Below are positions 1 through 9,408 of a DNA stretch of 64,000 bases, in pieces. Source of the stretch: Henckelia pumila (taxonomy: Eukaryota; Streptophyta; Magnoliopsida; Lamiales; Gesneriaceae); contig NC_133122.1 of assembly GCF_033568475.1 (NCBI RefSeq), positions 66,921,442 through 66,985,441 on the forward strand, in the 5' to 3' direction. The position numbers and the translations under genes are program-made. Positions within the stretch are counted from its first letter, which is position 1, and each line of letters starts with the position of its first letter. The notes beneath the pieces were generated by a model that worked only from the letters and a program-made list of their open reading frames with translations, was not told where the DNA came from and did not search any database.

Positions 1-255
1 TGCATGTTTATGATTATTGCGAACTTTTAAATGCCTTAGTTTACTTTATGTTGTAACCGGGAGGTGGTTACTAGGATTGCATGTTTATGATTAGCTCACT
101 TGAGTTTTTAAGTCAGTTTTTTTTTCCTTTTTTGAATTGTTGACTGGGTTAAGATGGCTTGTTTGCTTTGCAAACAAGTCATGGCAAATTTTTTTAAAAA
201 ATCCGCAAATTTTCATTTAAATTATTTTTTTAGTCTAGTAGTTAGGGTCGTTTCA
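1..255 (+). repeat. 5' LTR of gypsy element 1 (3' portion only)
   Basis: Base 1 aligns with 7289 and base 255 with 7543 without indels. The LTR ends in CA, two bases before the PBS. About four mismatches in 255 bp separate it from the 3' LTR. Confidence 0.92.
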
Positions 256-257
256 GT

Positions 258-269
258 TGGTATCAGAGC
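258..269 (+). other. Primer-binding site, initiator-Met tRNA
   Basis: TGGTATCAGAGC lies two bases after the 5' LTR end. It is the usual PBS of plant retrotransposons, complementary to the 3' end of initiator methionine tRNA, where minus-strand DNA synthesis starts. Confidence 0.92.
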
Positions 270-473
270 ACGGTCTTGGTTTGGGCTGAGCCTACTGCCG
301 GTTGCTGAAACTCAGGGGATCTCGTCTCAAAGTCTGTAAGATTTAAGTTTAATGTCTCTATCTGTTTAAGTTTTGATGTATTAGTTTCTTGAGTTATTGA
401 GAAATTTAAATTTGAAGTAAAAATATTTTATAAGGCATGAAATTTGAATGTTGGATTTTCTCAATGCGTTTAG

Positions 474-1499
474 ATGGCTCGTCATCTTGATCAGCGTGCA
501 GTTACGCCTCCACCGCCGCCTCCTCCACCGCCGCCGCCTTCACCGCCGCCGCAGGTGGATGTAGGAGGACAGGTGCTAGCGGGATTGGCCCGCATTCTCG
601 AGCGTCATGTGGATGCTCCTAGAGCTGGAGTGGGGACTGTTTATGAGCAGTTCCGGAAGATGAATCCGAAGGACTTCGCTGGAACCACTGATCCGTTGAT
701 AGCGCAGGGTTGGATCCGTTCTCTGGAGGTGATCTTTCGCTATATGCAGCTGGGAGATCCAGATAGAGTGAGGTGTGCTGTGTTTCTCCTCCAGGATGAT
801 GCCGCCCTCTGGTGGGAGGGAATGGAGAAGATTGTGGACCCAGCTACTCTACCTTGGACTGAGTTCAAGAAGCTGTTCTTTGAGAAGTATTTTACTGCTG
901 ATGTGAGAGCCCATTTGAAGACGGAGTTTATGAGCTTGAGACAGGGAGATTTGTCGGTGGCACAGTTTGTGGTGAAGTTCGAGAGGGGCTGCCATTTTAT
1001 GCCTTTGATTGGAGATGACGAGAAGGAGAAGCTGGAGCACTTTCTTGTGGGGCTTTGACCCGCCATTCGTAGGGATGTACTTATGGCGGAGCCAGCTGAT
1101 TATGCTTCAGCGCTGAGGCGTGCCTTGAGGTCCGAGCAGACACTGAGAGATATTAGCGCGGAGGCGCATGGCAAGAGACCCTTCCCTCATCAGGGACATT
1201 CTCAGCAGCAGCAGCACGGCAAGAAGCCGTATCATGGACCACCGAGACAGCAGGGACAACAGACACCACAGGGGCGTCAGGCCCAGAAACAGGCTCCTCC
1301 CAAGGCTGGGGAGAAGCCTATTTGCCAGGTTTGCCACCGCCCGCACTTTGGGTGATGTTTGAAGGATGCTGGAGTTTGCTTCAAGTGCAAGAAGCCAGGC
1401 CATATCTCTACCCATTGTCCAGAGCTGAGGAGGCCCGTGCAGGGCAGAGTGTCGTGATGGAGGCCGAGCAGGCCGACCCAGACACTACTCTTCTCACAG
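474..1499 (+). pseudogene. gag: gag of gypsy element 1 (two stops, one frameshift)
   Basis: The ATG at 474 opens a frame with an N-terminal proline run (codons about 11-27), then a Retrotrans_gag capsid region around KMNPKDFAGTTDP, WIRSLEVIF and ALWWEGM, ending in the conserved HFLVGL. An in-frame TGA at 1056-1058 interrupts it; the same frame continues from 1059. After a Gln/Pro/Lys-rich linker a second TGA (1353-1355) precedes an intact CCHC zinc knuckle (CFKCKKPGHISTHC, from 1377) that would bind the packaged RNA. An apparent 1-bp deletion near 1453 shifts the frame, so the last segment, MEAEQADPDTTLLTG, is in another frame up to the intron-like insert at 1500. It cannot make full-length Gag. 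Confidence 0.9.
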
Positions 1500-1727
1500 G
1501 TAATATCTTAACTTTTGGGTTAGAGCAGTTAAAGATTTGTTGATGCATGCGACTCTAAGTCTTTGCTTGTTTGAGGTTTTACTCTAGTAACTTGTTGCAT
1601 GTCTTAGGACCTTTGACTGTTTATCATGAATAGTATCTTGTTTGGGAATTGTTGAATTAGAATGAGCCTAAGTAGAACTCGTGGTTTTAACTTCAACATT
1701 TTCGTCGTTGTAACTGATGCTTTGCAG
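1500..1727 (+). other. Intron-like insert at the Gag/protease border
   Basis: The coding similarity that ends in ...LLTG at 1499 resumes with ...RIVVAGVATRALLDSG from 1728. The 228 bp between starts GTAATATC, ends TTTGCAG, is AT-rich and contains an in-frame stop (1541-1543). A CTGAT branch-like motif lies at 1714-1718, close to the acceptor. Removing it rejoins the same frame. It may be a true retroelement intron or an unrelated insertion with fortuitous GT...AG borders. Confidence 0.6.
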
Positions 1728-4244
1728 GTAGGATTGTTGTGGCAGGAGTAGCGACGAGAGCCTTATTAGACTCAGGGGATACCCATTCCTTTATATCGGA
1801 GTCTTTTGCCCTTGAGAGGGGCATTCAAAGCGAGGAATTGGAGGTTGGATTCTCAGTTACTATCCCCTCAGGGGAAGAGCTATCCACCAGGAGCTTGGTG
1901 AGAGATCTTGTATTACTTTTGCAGGGTCAGTCAGTGGTAGCAGACCTCATAGTGCTACCTTTGCCAGAATTTGACCTGATTCTTGGGATGGATTGGATGA
2001 CGAAGAATGCGGTGATGATAGACTTCCAGCAGAGATCAGTGCTAGTCAGGCCTGAGGGCGAGGAACCGTTTTGGTTCGAGGCTGCGAAGAGCTTGAGGAA
2101 GACTCGAGTCATTTCTACCATGCAAGCTCAGAGGCTTGTACTTAGTGGGTGCGAGTCATTTCTAGCCAGTTTATCTTTGACAGAGCTCCAGAGCGACCAG
2201 TTATTTCTGATGTGGCTGTCATCAGGGAGTTTGAGGATGTGTTCCCTAGCGATGTTGTGGGAATTCCGCCCGATAGAGAAGTGGAGTTCTCTATAGATTT
2301 GATTCCCGGTACTGTGCCTATCTCCAAGGCACCGTACAGATTGGCTCCTACCGAAATGAAGGAGTTAAAAGAGCAGATTCAAGAGTTGCTTGACAAGGGA
2401 TTCATACGCCCTAGTTTCTCCCCATGGGGCGCACCAGTTCTCTTCGTTAAGAAGAAGGACGGTAGTCTAAGATTGTGCATAGACTACCGAGGTTTGAACG
2501 GAGTGACTGTGAAGAACAAGTACCCATTACCTAGGATCGAGGACCTCTTCGATCAATTGCAAGGTGCATCCGTCTTTTCGAAGATTGATCTTCGTTCAGG
2601 TTATCACCAGTTGAAGGTGAAGGAGTCAGATGTGGCGAAGACAGCTTTTAGGACTCGTTACGGTCATTACGAGTTCCTTGTGATGCCGTTTGGGATGACG
2701 AACGCGCCCACGGTTTTCATGGATTTTATGAACCGCGTGTTTCAGCCTTACTTGGACCGCTTTGTCATTGTTTTCATCGATGACATCCTCATTTATTCGA
2801 AGGATAGAGTGGAGCATGAACAACATTTGAGGACCGTTCTTGAGGTGCTTCGAGAGCACAAGTTGTTGGCCAAGTTTGATAAGTGTGAATTCTGGTTGGA
2901 GAAAGTTGCTTTCTTGGGTCATATTATTTCTAAGAGCGGTGTGGAAGTAGACCCTTCAAAGGTTCAAGCAGTGAAGGAGTGGTCTATACCGAGGAGCGCG
3001 TCTGAGATTCGCAGTTTTCTTGGATTAGCCGGATATTATCGAAAATTTATCAAGGGTTTTTCCTCCATTGCTGTGCCTATGACGGCGTTGACTAAGAAGA
3101 ACGCCAAGTTTGTTTGGAGTGCCGAGTGTCAAAAGAGCTTTGACAAATTGAAGGAAGCTCTTACGACAGCACCAGTGTTGGCCATGCCATCCGGGCAAGG
3201 TGATTTTGTGGTGTATACTGATGCTTCCAAGTTGGGATTGGGAGCAGTTCTGATGCAGCGAGACAGAGTTATTGCCTATGCTTCTAGGCAATTGAAGGAG
3301 CACGAGAAGAACTACCCTACTCATGACTTAGAGTTGGCAGCGGTAGTGTTTGCTCTTAAGATTTGGAGACACTATCTTTACGGAGAGAAGAGTCAGATCT
3401 TCATAGACCACAAAAGCCTCAAGTACTTCTTCACCCAGAAGGAGTTGAATATGAGACAGCGAAGGTGGTTAGAATTGGTGAAAGACTATGACTGCGATAT
3501 TAGCTACCACCCTGGTAAAGCTAACGTGGTTGCAGATTCTTTGAGTAGGAAGACTGCAGTGCTTACCTGCTTGTCAGTGTCTAGACCGTTGCAGGTTGAG
3601 ATTCAGAGGTATGGTCTAGAGTTTTATGCAAGTGGTAGAGCTCCCCGATTGTCTTCCCTAAGTGTGCAGACTACACTTTTTGAGCGTATCCGTGCAGTGC
3701 AGTCAGTTGATGAGCAGATCAGGAAGTGGAGACAGAGAGATGAGGAGAAAGACAGCGGTTTGTATGCTGTGGTAGATGGGATTGTGAGGTACAGAGGTAG
3801 ATTTTGGGTTCCCGCAGGTGATTCTCTGCGAGTTACTATCATGGGAGAGGCACATACATCACCGTACTCAATCCACCCTGGTAGTACGAAGATGTATCGG
3901 GATCTTCAGCAGCTTTATTGGTGGCCAGGCATGAAAAGTGACATTGCCCGATTCGTGTCAGAATGCCTGACATGCCAGCAGGTCAAGGCGGAGCATCAGA
4001 GACCGGCCGGATTGCTTAAGCCTCTCCCTATTCCTGAGTGGAAATGGGAGAATATCACCATGGACTTTGTTGTGGTATTTCCGAAGACAGTGAGAGGTTC
4101 AAATGCTATTTGGGTTATTGTAGACCGTCTCACTAAGTCGGCTCACTTTTTACCCGTGAAGATGACTTTCACGATGACTCAGTTCGCGGAGTTGTATATC
4201 CGGGAGATAGTCAGACTACATGGTATTCCAGTCTCCATAGTATC
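1728..4244 (+). pseudogene. pol: pol of gypsy element 1: protease, RT, RNase H, truncated integrase
   Basis: The protease segment (1728 to about 2187) carries the catalytic motif as DSGD followed by THSFIS, where this family usually has Ala or Thr after DSG. An apparent 1-bp deletion near 2188 moves the rest into another frame, open to 4263. That frame carries reverse transcriptase ([22 protein letters not shown], catalytic FIDDILIYS near 2776), RNase H ([13 protein letters not shown] near 3214; [15 protein letters not shown]) and the integrase HHCC finger (CLTCQQ near 3964). The integrase core keeps its first Asp (MDFVVVFPK near 4060), but the frame breaks after GIPVSIV near 4244, so the second Asp, the catalytic Glu and the GPY/F region are gone. 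It acted in retrotransposon replication; this copy cannot make an active integrase. Confidence 0.92.
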
Positions 4245-4499
4245 TTCCATGTGTCGATGTTGAAGAAGTACATCTCGAACCCATCTCATGTGCTCAGTTC
4301 GGAACCGCTTCAACTATCTCCTCACGCGTCCTATGAGGAGAAGCCCATCCGGATTTTGGATAGACAGGAGAGGAGACTCCGTAACAAGTCAATTCCAATG
4401 ATCAAGGTGAGATGGCAGAACCATTCGGATGAAGTGGCCACTTGGGAAGCAGAAGCAGATTTCAGAGATCGTTATCCGGAGCTTTTTGGTGAGTTTTAA
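4245..4499 (+). pseudogene. C-terminal tail of gypsy integrase with chromodomain
   Basis: This starts at FHVSMLKKY, the conserved segment linking integrase to the chromodomain, followed by SHVLSSEPLQL, RQERRLRNKSIP and a chromodomain-like end (VRWQNHSDEVATWE). In chromoviruses this module targets integration to particular chromatin. It is fused out of frame to the integrase remnant by the deletion and ends at TAA 4497-4499, just before the polypurine tract. Confidence 0.85.
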
Positions 4500-4520
4500 T
4501 TTCGAGGACGAAATTCCTTA

Positions 4521-4536
4521 TTAGGGAGGGAGGAAT
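4521..4536 (+). other. Polypurine tract
   Basis: TTAGGGAGGGAGGAAT directly abuts the 3' LTR start (TGTAACACC). It is the expected plus-strand primer for LTR retrotransposons. Confidence 0.88.
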
Positions 4537-7500
4537 TGTAACACCAAGAACTTTTAAAATTTGAATATCATGCCTAAAATTATTTTCAGTATTTATATTT
4601 TTAATTTCTTGAAGTTAATTGTTTAAGTTTTAGTTAAAGATAGAAGTGCTCGAATTATTTGAATTAAATGCCTTGAATTGTTTGGTTTAGTGAGTTTTTG
4701 TACCGGCAGGCGACGATGGTGGGCTTCAGTGGTATATTTTCAAGACTTTCGATTTTAAGATTTTAAGTTATAGGAAAAAGGGGATTTTGGCCAAAAATGT
4801 GAATTTTGAACTTTTAAGGGGTCAAAAAGCAATTTTATCATTTTCTTGGATTATTTCCTAAACTTTTCATAAAATAGGATTTTATTAAATCCGGGCTAGT
4901 GTAATTTCAATTAAAATATTGAGAGTTGAGATTTTAAACTTAGAAGTTTTAAAGGTGCAAAAGTTTTGAGGTAAAGAGTTGTAATAGTGCTAGTAGCACT
5001 TTTACAAGTACAAAAGCAACTTTAAAACACTACACACAATACACTCTCCTTTTATTTTCCCTCTAAAATGCACACTACAACCTAAATCTAAACCCTAGCC
5101 CCATTCTAACCCTAAGTAGCCGCCCCCTTCCCCTTTGAGTTTCCTTAGGGCCGAATCCTTCCTCCACCTCCAGCCGCCGCCCAGCCGCCATCCACCGCCG
5201 CCTCCAGCTGCCGGAGAAGCTTCACAATAAGCTTAGCTTGGTGCTTGGCTTGTGTCCAGCCCTCTCCTCTCCTTTTGTTTTCGATTTTTGTTGGTAAAAA
5301 GTTGAAGGCAAGTATAAATTGTTCTTGGGCTTTCATTCAAGCAATATCTACCCCCACCCTTAAGTTTCTTTTGCAAAATTTCGAAATGCATGATGTATAT
5401 GTATGTATGTGTTCGGTTTTAGCATGATATGGTAGGGGTAGGGCTGTTTTTTTTTATTGTTGCATATGATTGGTGTTTATGTGATTAAATGATGAATTTA
5501 GAAGCTATGGCATGGATTTTTATGTTTGGGTTTGCATAATTTCGAAAATTCAGAAGTGAAGTGCCCTAAATTTTGATGTTTTGCATGTGTAAGGGCTGGA
5601 AGTGAATTGATGTTGAGGCATTTAATTGATTTGCATGAGTCTTGTGTGATTGCCCAACATTTTGAAGCTTTTGATGCTTGATATTTGAAGTTTTCGAAAT
5701 GTGAGGTGAAAGTGTGGTTGGGTGTTGTCCAAGTGCTTGGGAAAAGTCCTAAGTGATGTTATTTGAGGTGTATTGATGTTTGGTAAGGAGAAAAGTTGAG
5801 GAAAGAGGGTTATGGGGTTGAATTTTTGAGTTAGAGGTAAGTTGGGTGTTGTTGAGTGTGCAGGGCAGTACTGTTCACGGGGCAGGGCAGGTCTTGGCTG
5901 AGGTCTGGGCAGTGTTAGGGCTGTACCATAGTAAAGTTCATGATGTTGTGGTCGTGTCGGTATAAAATGGGCTTATTTCGAATAAGTTTGGACCAAGTTA
6001 TGAGTCTTTTAAGTTGGAGGTGTAGGTGCAGATTTTTCTTTGTAAAAAGGGGCTGTCCAATTTTCTTGTTTTGTAAATTAGCTCATTTGATCATTTGAAG
6101 TTACCACCTATTCCTAGGGGTAATTTGAAGTGTTTGTTAAGTGTCGGTTCAAGCGGGACGGGTTTTGGTTAAGATATGACAAAGTTAAGGGCTTTACGGT
6201 TCACTTGCTCGGGTTAAGTCAAGATTGAGGAAATTGTTGAGTGATTTGTTTCTTTTGACTTAGGGGCAGCCACTCATCCACCTTACACCCACATTTTTGA
6301 GTTGAGTCTCATGTATTAAAGGTTGCCTATTCGTGTGCATATGACATGTTCTTGAGTTTCATAAAGTGAAAGGAAGTTTTCTTATTTTGCATGCTATAAA
6401 GAGGTGTGAGTCGAGTCTTAACGAATGAAAAGGAAAAGAAAGTATATGTTTTTGAATGAAGTGATTTGTTTGTGACAAAGAGGGGTGTTGCTAGGCCGGG
6501 GGATGCCTCGGTCTACTCACCAAGAGGTTATAGAGGTTTAGGTAGGGAGCAAGAGACATCTTGTTTATCCTTGCCATAGAGGGCAATGTGGGATCGGGAG
6601 TAATCTCGGTCTCCTCGCCACAGAGGGGCAATGTGGGATCGGGAGTTATCTCGGTCTCCTTGCCACAGAGGGGTTAAGTTCGTCGGGAGAAATCTCGTCG
6701 TCTTGCCGGCATAGTGCACTGCAGCCATGATCATGATCGAAACAGAGGGTCACAAATCAAGGAACTGATTTCTATGAGGAAAAAAGAAAAGGAAAAGAAA
6801 AGTTTAAAAGTTAAAGTTTCATTATTTCAGTTGACTCGTCTTACGTTGATGTCAGTCAGTCATGCATGAGGTTAAGTAAAGTATGAGGTTGATGTTAAGA
6901 AAGTTGAAAGTCTTTTATAGCGTGAGTTCATCAGTGCATGTTTTCTATACCTTCTAGTTTTATGCATATTACAGTTAAAGTTGAGCTTTTGCATCACGTA
7001 TTTTAAACCCTTGTTATTACACTGTTTATACTTGTTGAGTCTTTAGACTCACTATGCTTGAATGTTTGCAGGTGAGGAGACTGTTGTTGAGATGGAGGGG
7101 CATGATCTACTGTGATGAGGCCATCGGCGGTGCAAGGCCCAGTGACCGTTGCTTCTTTATGTTTACGTTTTTCCGCACATTACTCTGTTATGTAATAATG
7201 AAGAGTTATTTGAGTACTTTCAGTATTTATAGCCAGGATGTGCATTCCCTGTGCTACAGTTGATGAATTTGTAGTATGTCTACACCTATGCATGTTTATG
7301 ATTATTGCGAACTTTTAAATGCCTTAGTTTACTTTATGCTGTAACCGGGAGGTGGTTACTAGGATTGCATGTTTATGATTAGCGCACTTGAGTTTTTAAG
7401 TCAGTTTTTCTTTCCTTATTTGAATTGTTGACTGGGTTAAGATGGCTTGTTTGCTTTGCAAACAAGTCATGGCAAATTTTTTTAAAAAATCCGCAAATTT

Positions 7501-7543
7501 TCATTTAAATTATTTTTTTAGTCTAGTAGTTAGGGTCGTTTCA
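4537..7543 (+). repeat. 3' LTR of gypsy element 1 (3007 bp)
   Basis: The LTR starts TGTAACACC after the PPT and ends GGTCGTTTCA. No ORF in it is convincing. It holds AT-rich DNA, a pyrimidine-rich stretch with AAACCCTAG-type motifs (5040-5230), three copies of a 44-45-bp repeat (6573-6703) and a block around 6710-6742 shared with the LTR near 62451. Shared wording around TTTAGACTCACTA (near 7041) also relates it to the minus-strand LTR at 61671-62633. Confidence 0.9.
6573..6703 (+). repeat. LTR minisatellite, 44-45 bp x 3
   Basis: Units start at 6573, 6617 and 6662 with GCCA(T/C)AGAGGG. The first two are nearly identical, with a shared GGGATCGGGAGT(A/T)ATCTCGG core; the third is diverged. 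The related LTR near 62491 carries a similar array of period 45-46. Confidence 0.85.
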
Positions 7544-7545
7544 TT

Positions 7546-7881
7546 ATGTCCTCACTCACACGCAACCTGAGAAACTTCCCAGGGGGTCACCCATCCTATA
7601 ATTTCCCCAAATCAAGCACGCTTAACTTTAGAGTTCTTATGTGATGAGCTCCCGAAAAGAAGATGCACCTTCTTAATATGAGCAGTACATATGAAATATT
7701 TTAAGCCCTTATCAACTATGTAGTCCCATACCTACACAGTCTCAGAATCCCCTCTCATTCTGGCACGGGATCGGTTCATTCATGTCTCCCTCCGCCTAGA
7801 AGCCTACCAAGAGCCGCTCATTGTCCGTGCAACCTCTTGGCACCGACGATCACTCCCTGCCTCTTCAGCCCCGGGCGTCAC
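7546..7881 (-). mobile_element. Cassandra-type LTR fragment with 5S rRNA-like segment
   Basis: On the minus strand the sequence starts TGTGACGCCCGG near 7881 and runs into a segment resembling plant 5S rRNA (AAGTTAAGCGTGCTTG, GGATGGGTGACC, CTGGGAAGT). LTRs that embed 5S rRNA are the hallmark of the plant TRIM family Cassandra. The piece stops at 7546, where gypsy element 1 was inserted. No internal Cassandra region, PBS or partner LTR is visible. Confidence 0.75.
7552..7671 (-). pseudogene. 5S rRNA-like sequence inside the Cassandra LTR
   Basis: The reverse complement follows plant 5S rRNA from about the GGTGCATC start through the internal control region (AAGTTAAGCGTGCTTG, 7613-7629 as its complement) to the 3' end. 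It is diverged in the middle and lacks a clean 3' terminus. In Cassandra such sequences can keep an RNA polymerase III promoter; expression here is unknown. It is not a normal 5S gene. Confidence 0.75.
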
Positions 7882-7883
7882 AT

Positions 7884-7970
7884 CCACCTGGGAAGTTTCT
7901 CAGGGTGCGTGTGAGTGAGGACAAAAGCACGCTGAAAAGACCCGTCTTAATATAATGGGTCGTTACACTT
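7884..7970 (+). mobile_element. Second Cassandra LTR end, inverted relative to the first
   Basis: On the plus strand this begins with the 5S 3'-end wording (CCTGGGAAGTTTCTCAGG) and continues past it to ...GGGTCGTTACA, the probable LTR end. Its first 38 bp are the inverted complement of 7546-7584 with about one mismatch, so the two pieces form a foldback. Confidence 0.65.
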
Positions 7971-9394
7971 ATACCTTTCACTCTCGATTTTGCAATGTTC
8001 CACATCTGGATAAGAAGTACAACAACTCATAGCAAATCTGCTCATTCAAATAACATTCAATCTTCAAGGTAGAACAACTTCAACCTTCTAGCTGATCTTA
8101 ATCGATTCCAGGTTTGCATTCTTGAACTCATCAAGCTTCAAACCAATTCTGAAAAATGGATTATAACAAGCTATAACATCAGCTTTTAAATCATTTCAAC
8201 ATATCTTAATCAAAAGACATCAAAAACGGCTTCAATCATAACTTCTTCTTCTTCGGTTCAAATTCTAAGTTCTTGATTGTTAGCCTTTAAAACCAATCTG
8301 AAATGAAAGAATAAAAGTGCTACAACACTAATATCATTTCAAATAATGTTTCAGCTCAATCATCGGCTATCAAAATGGTGTCAAAACATCAATCGGTGGC
8401 GTAGCCATTGAAAATCGGTAACCGACTCGATATCGAATTTATTATTAACTTCTTACCAACTTCTAATCACTTCATATCATTCATACTCCTCATATCAGCA
8501 GATATAATCGTATGCTAACAATTCAAATACATGCTGAAATACTCATAAGTTCATCTAACAATAAATCATCGATCCGGTCTCGACAGCGAAACACATAAAA
8601 GATCATGAACATGAAACTAAACCAAAGTACTGATCTCTGCCAAATTACGTTCTTCAAAACATGCTGAGATGATTAAATACTTACATCAAATCGAAGGACT
8701 CATCGTAAGGATTCCAGAACATCTTTCGGAATCAAAATCGGACAATCGGATCAAAAGTTACGGGATTTCGAAAATCGAAAATGCAAAGAAAAGAAAAGGA
8801 TCTCGGCTCTCTGTTCTGAATCCCCAACCTTGCTGAAGAAATACACGTTAATATGCTGAGTAATCAACTAAAAATCGGATATGTATTGCATAATTGCAAT
8901 TTAGCCCCTCAAGTCTTCATTAATTGCAATTCAGTCCTCAGCCTTCTTTTTAATTCAATTTCAATCCAAAATAATTTAAGAATATTAGAATTAAAATCAA
9001 AACTCTAAATATTCCCAAATTAAATATATTCGGATTAAAATTAATTAAATTCGGATTAATCAAATAATCTCGACCTTTTGCATTTCAGCCTTTCAACTTC
9101 GATATTTGCAAATCAGTCTCTGATCGGGTTGTATCGTCAAAATTAATCTTTTTTAATTCCCGAAACATGGAATTTAATCTTAAATCCCATAAATATTCAA
9201 ATCGAATATTTAATCTTTTAATTTAATAATTCTCGAAATTTAATTCTCAAACTCCGTAAATTCTCAAATTAAATATTTTCGGCTCGAAAATTAAATCTAT
9301 CATTTCCATAACTTCTTAAATCAATATTAGCACATAATATGGAATTTAATTCTCAAATCCCATAATTAATAATTTAATATTTTCGGGCCTTACA
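7971..9394 (-). repeat. 3' LTR of gypsy element 2, truncated
   Basis: It starts (minus strand) at TGTAAGGCCCG (9394) and matches the 5' LTR down to 7971, where Cassandra sequence begins. The part matching 13629-14758 of the full LTR is missing. Confidence 0.88.
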
Positions 9395-9408
9395 ATTCCT
9401 CCCCTCTA
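9395..9408 (-). other. Polypurine tract of gypsy element 2
   Basis: The minus strand reads TAGAGGGGAGGAAT directly before the LTR start TGTAAGGCCCG at 9394. Confidence 0.85.

Larger units (their letters stand above)
1..7543 (+). mobile_element. Ty3/gypsy LTR retrotransposon, Tekay/Del-like chromovirus, broken copy
   Basis: The element reads 5' LTR (only its last 255 bp in the window), PBS, gag, protease, reverse transcriptase, RNase H, truncated integrase, chromodomain tail, polypurine tract and a 3007-bp 3' LTR. PR-RT-RH-IN-chromodomain is the chromovirus order, and the tail resembles Tekay/Del elements. The window start matches 7289 onward with about four substitutions in 255 bp, so the insertion is recent. 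The copy is nonetheless broken: in-frame TGA at 1056 and 1353, apparent 1-bp deletions near 1453 and 2188, and an internal deletion near 4244. The putative right target-site duplication is TTATG (7544-7548); the left side is outside the window. Confidence 0.93.

Noticed and set aside
5091..5115. Telomere-like AAACCCTAG motifs
   Set aside because: Only two imperfect units occur within a pyrimidine-rich part of the gypsy LTR; not an array.
7552..7671. Functional 5S rRNA gene
   Set aside because: The middle is diverged, there is no tandem 5S repeat, and it lies inside a Cassandra-type LTR.
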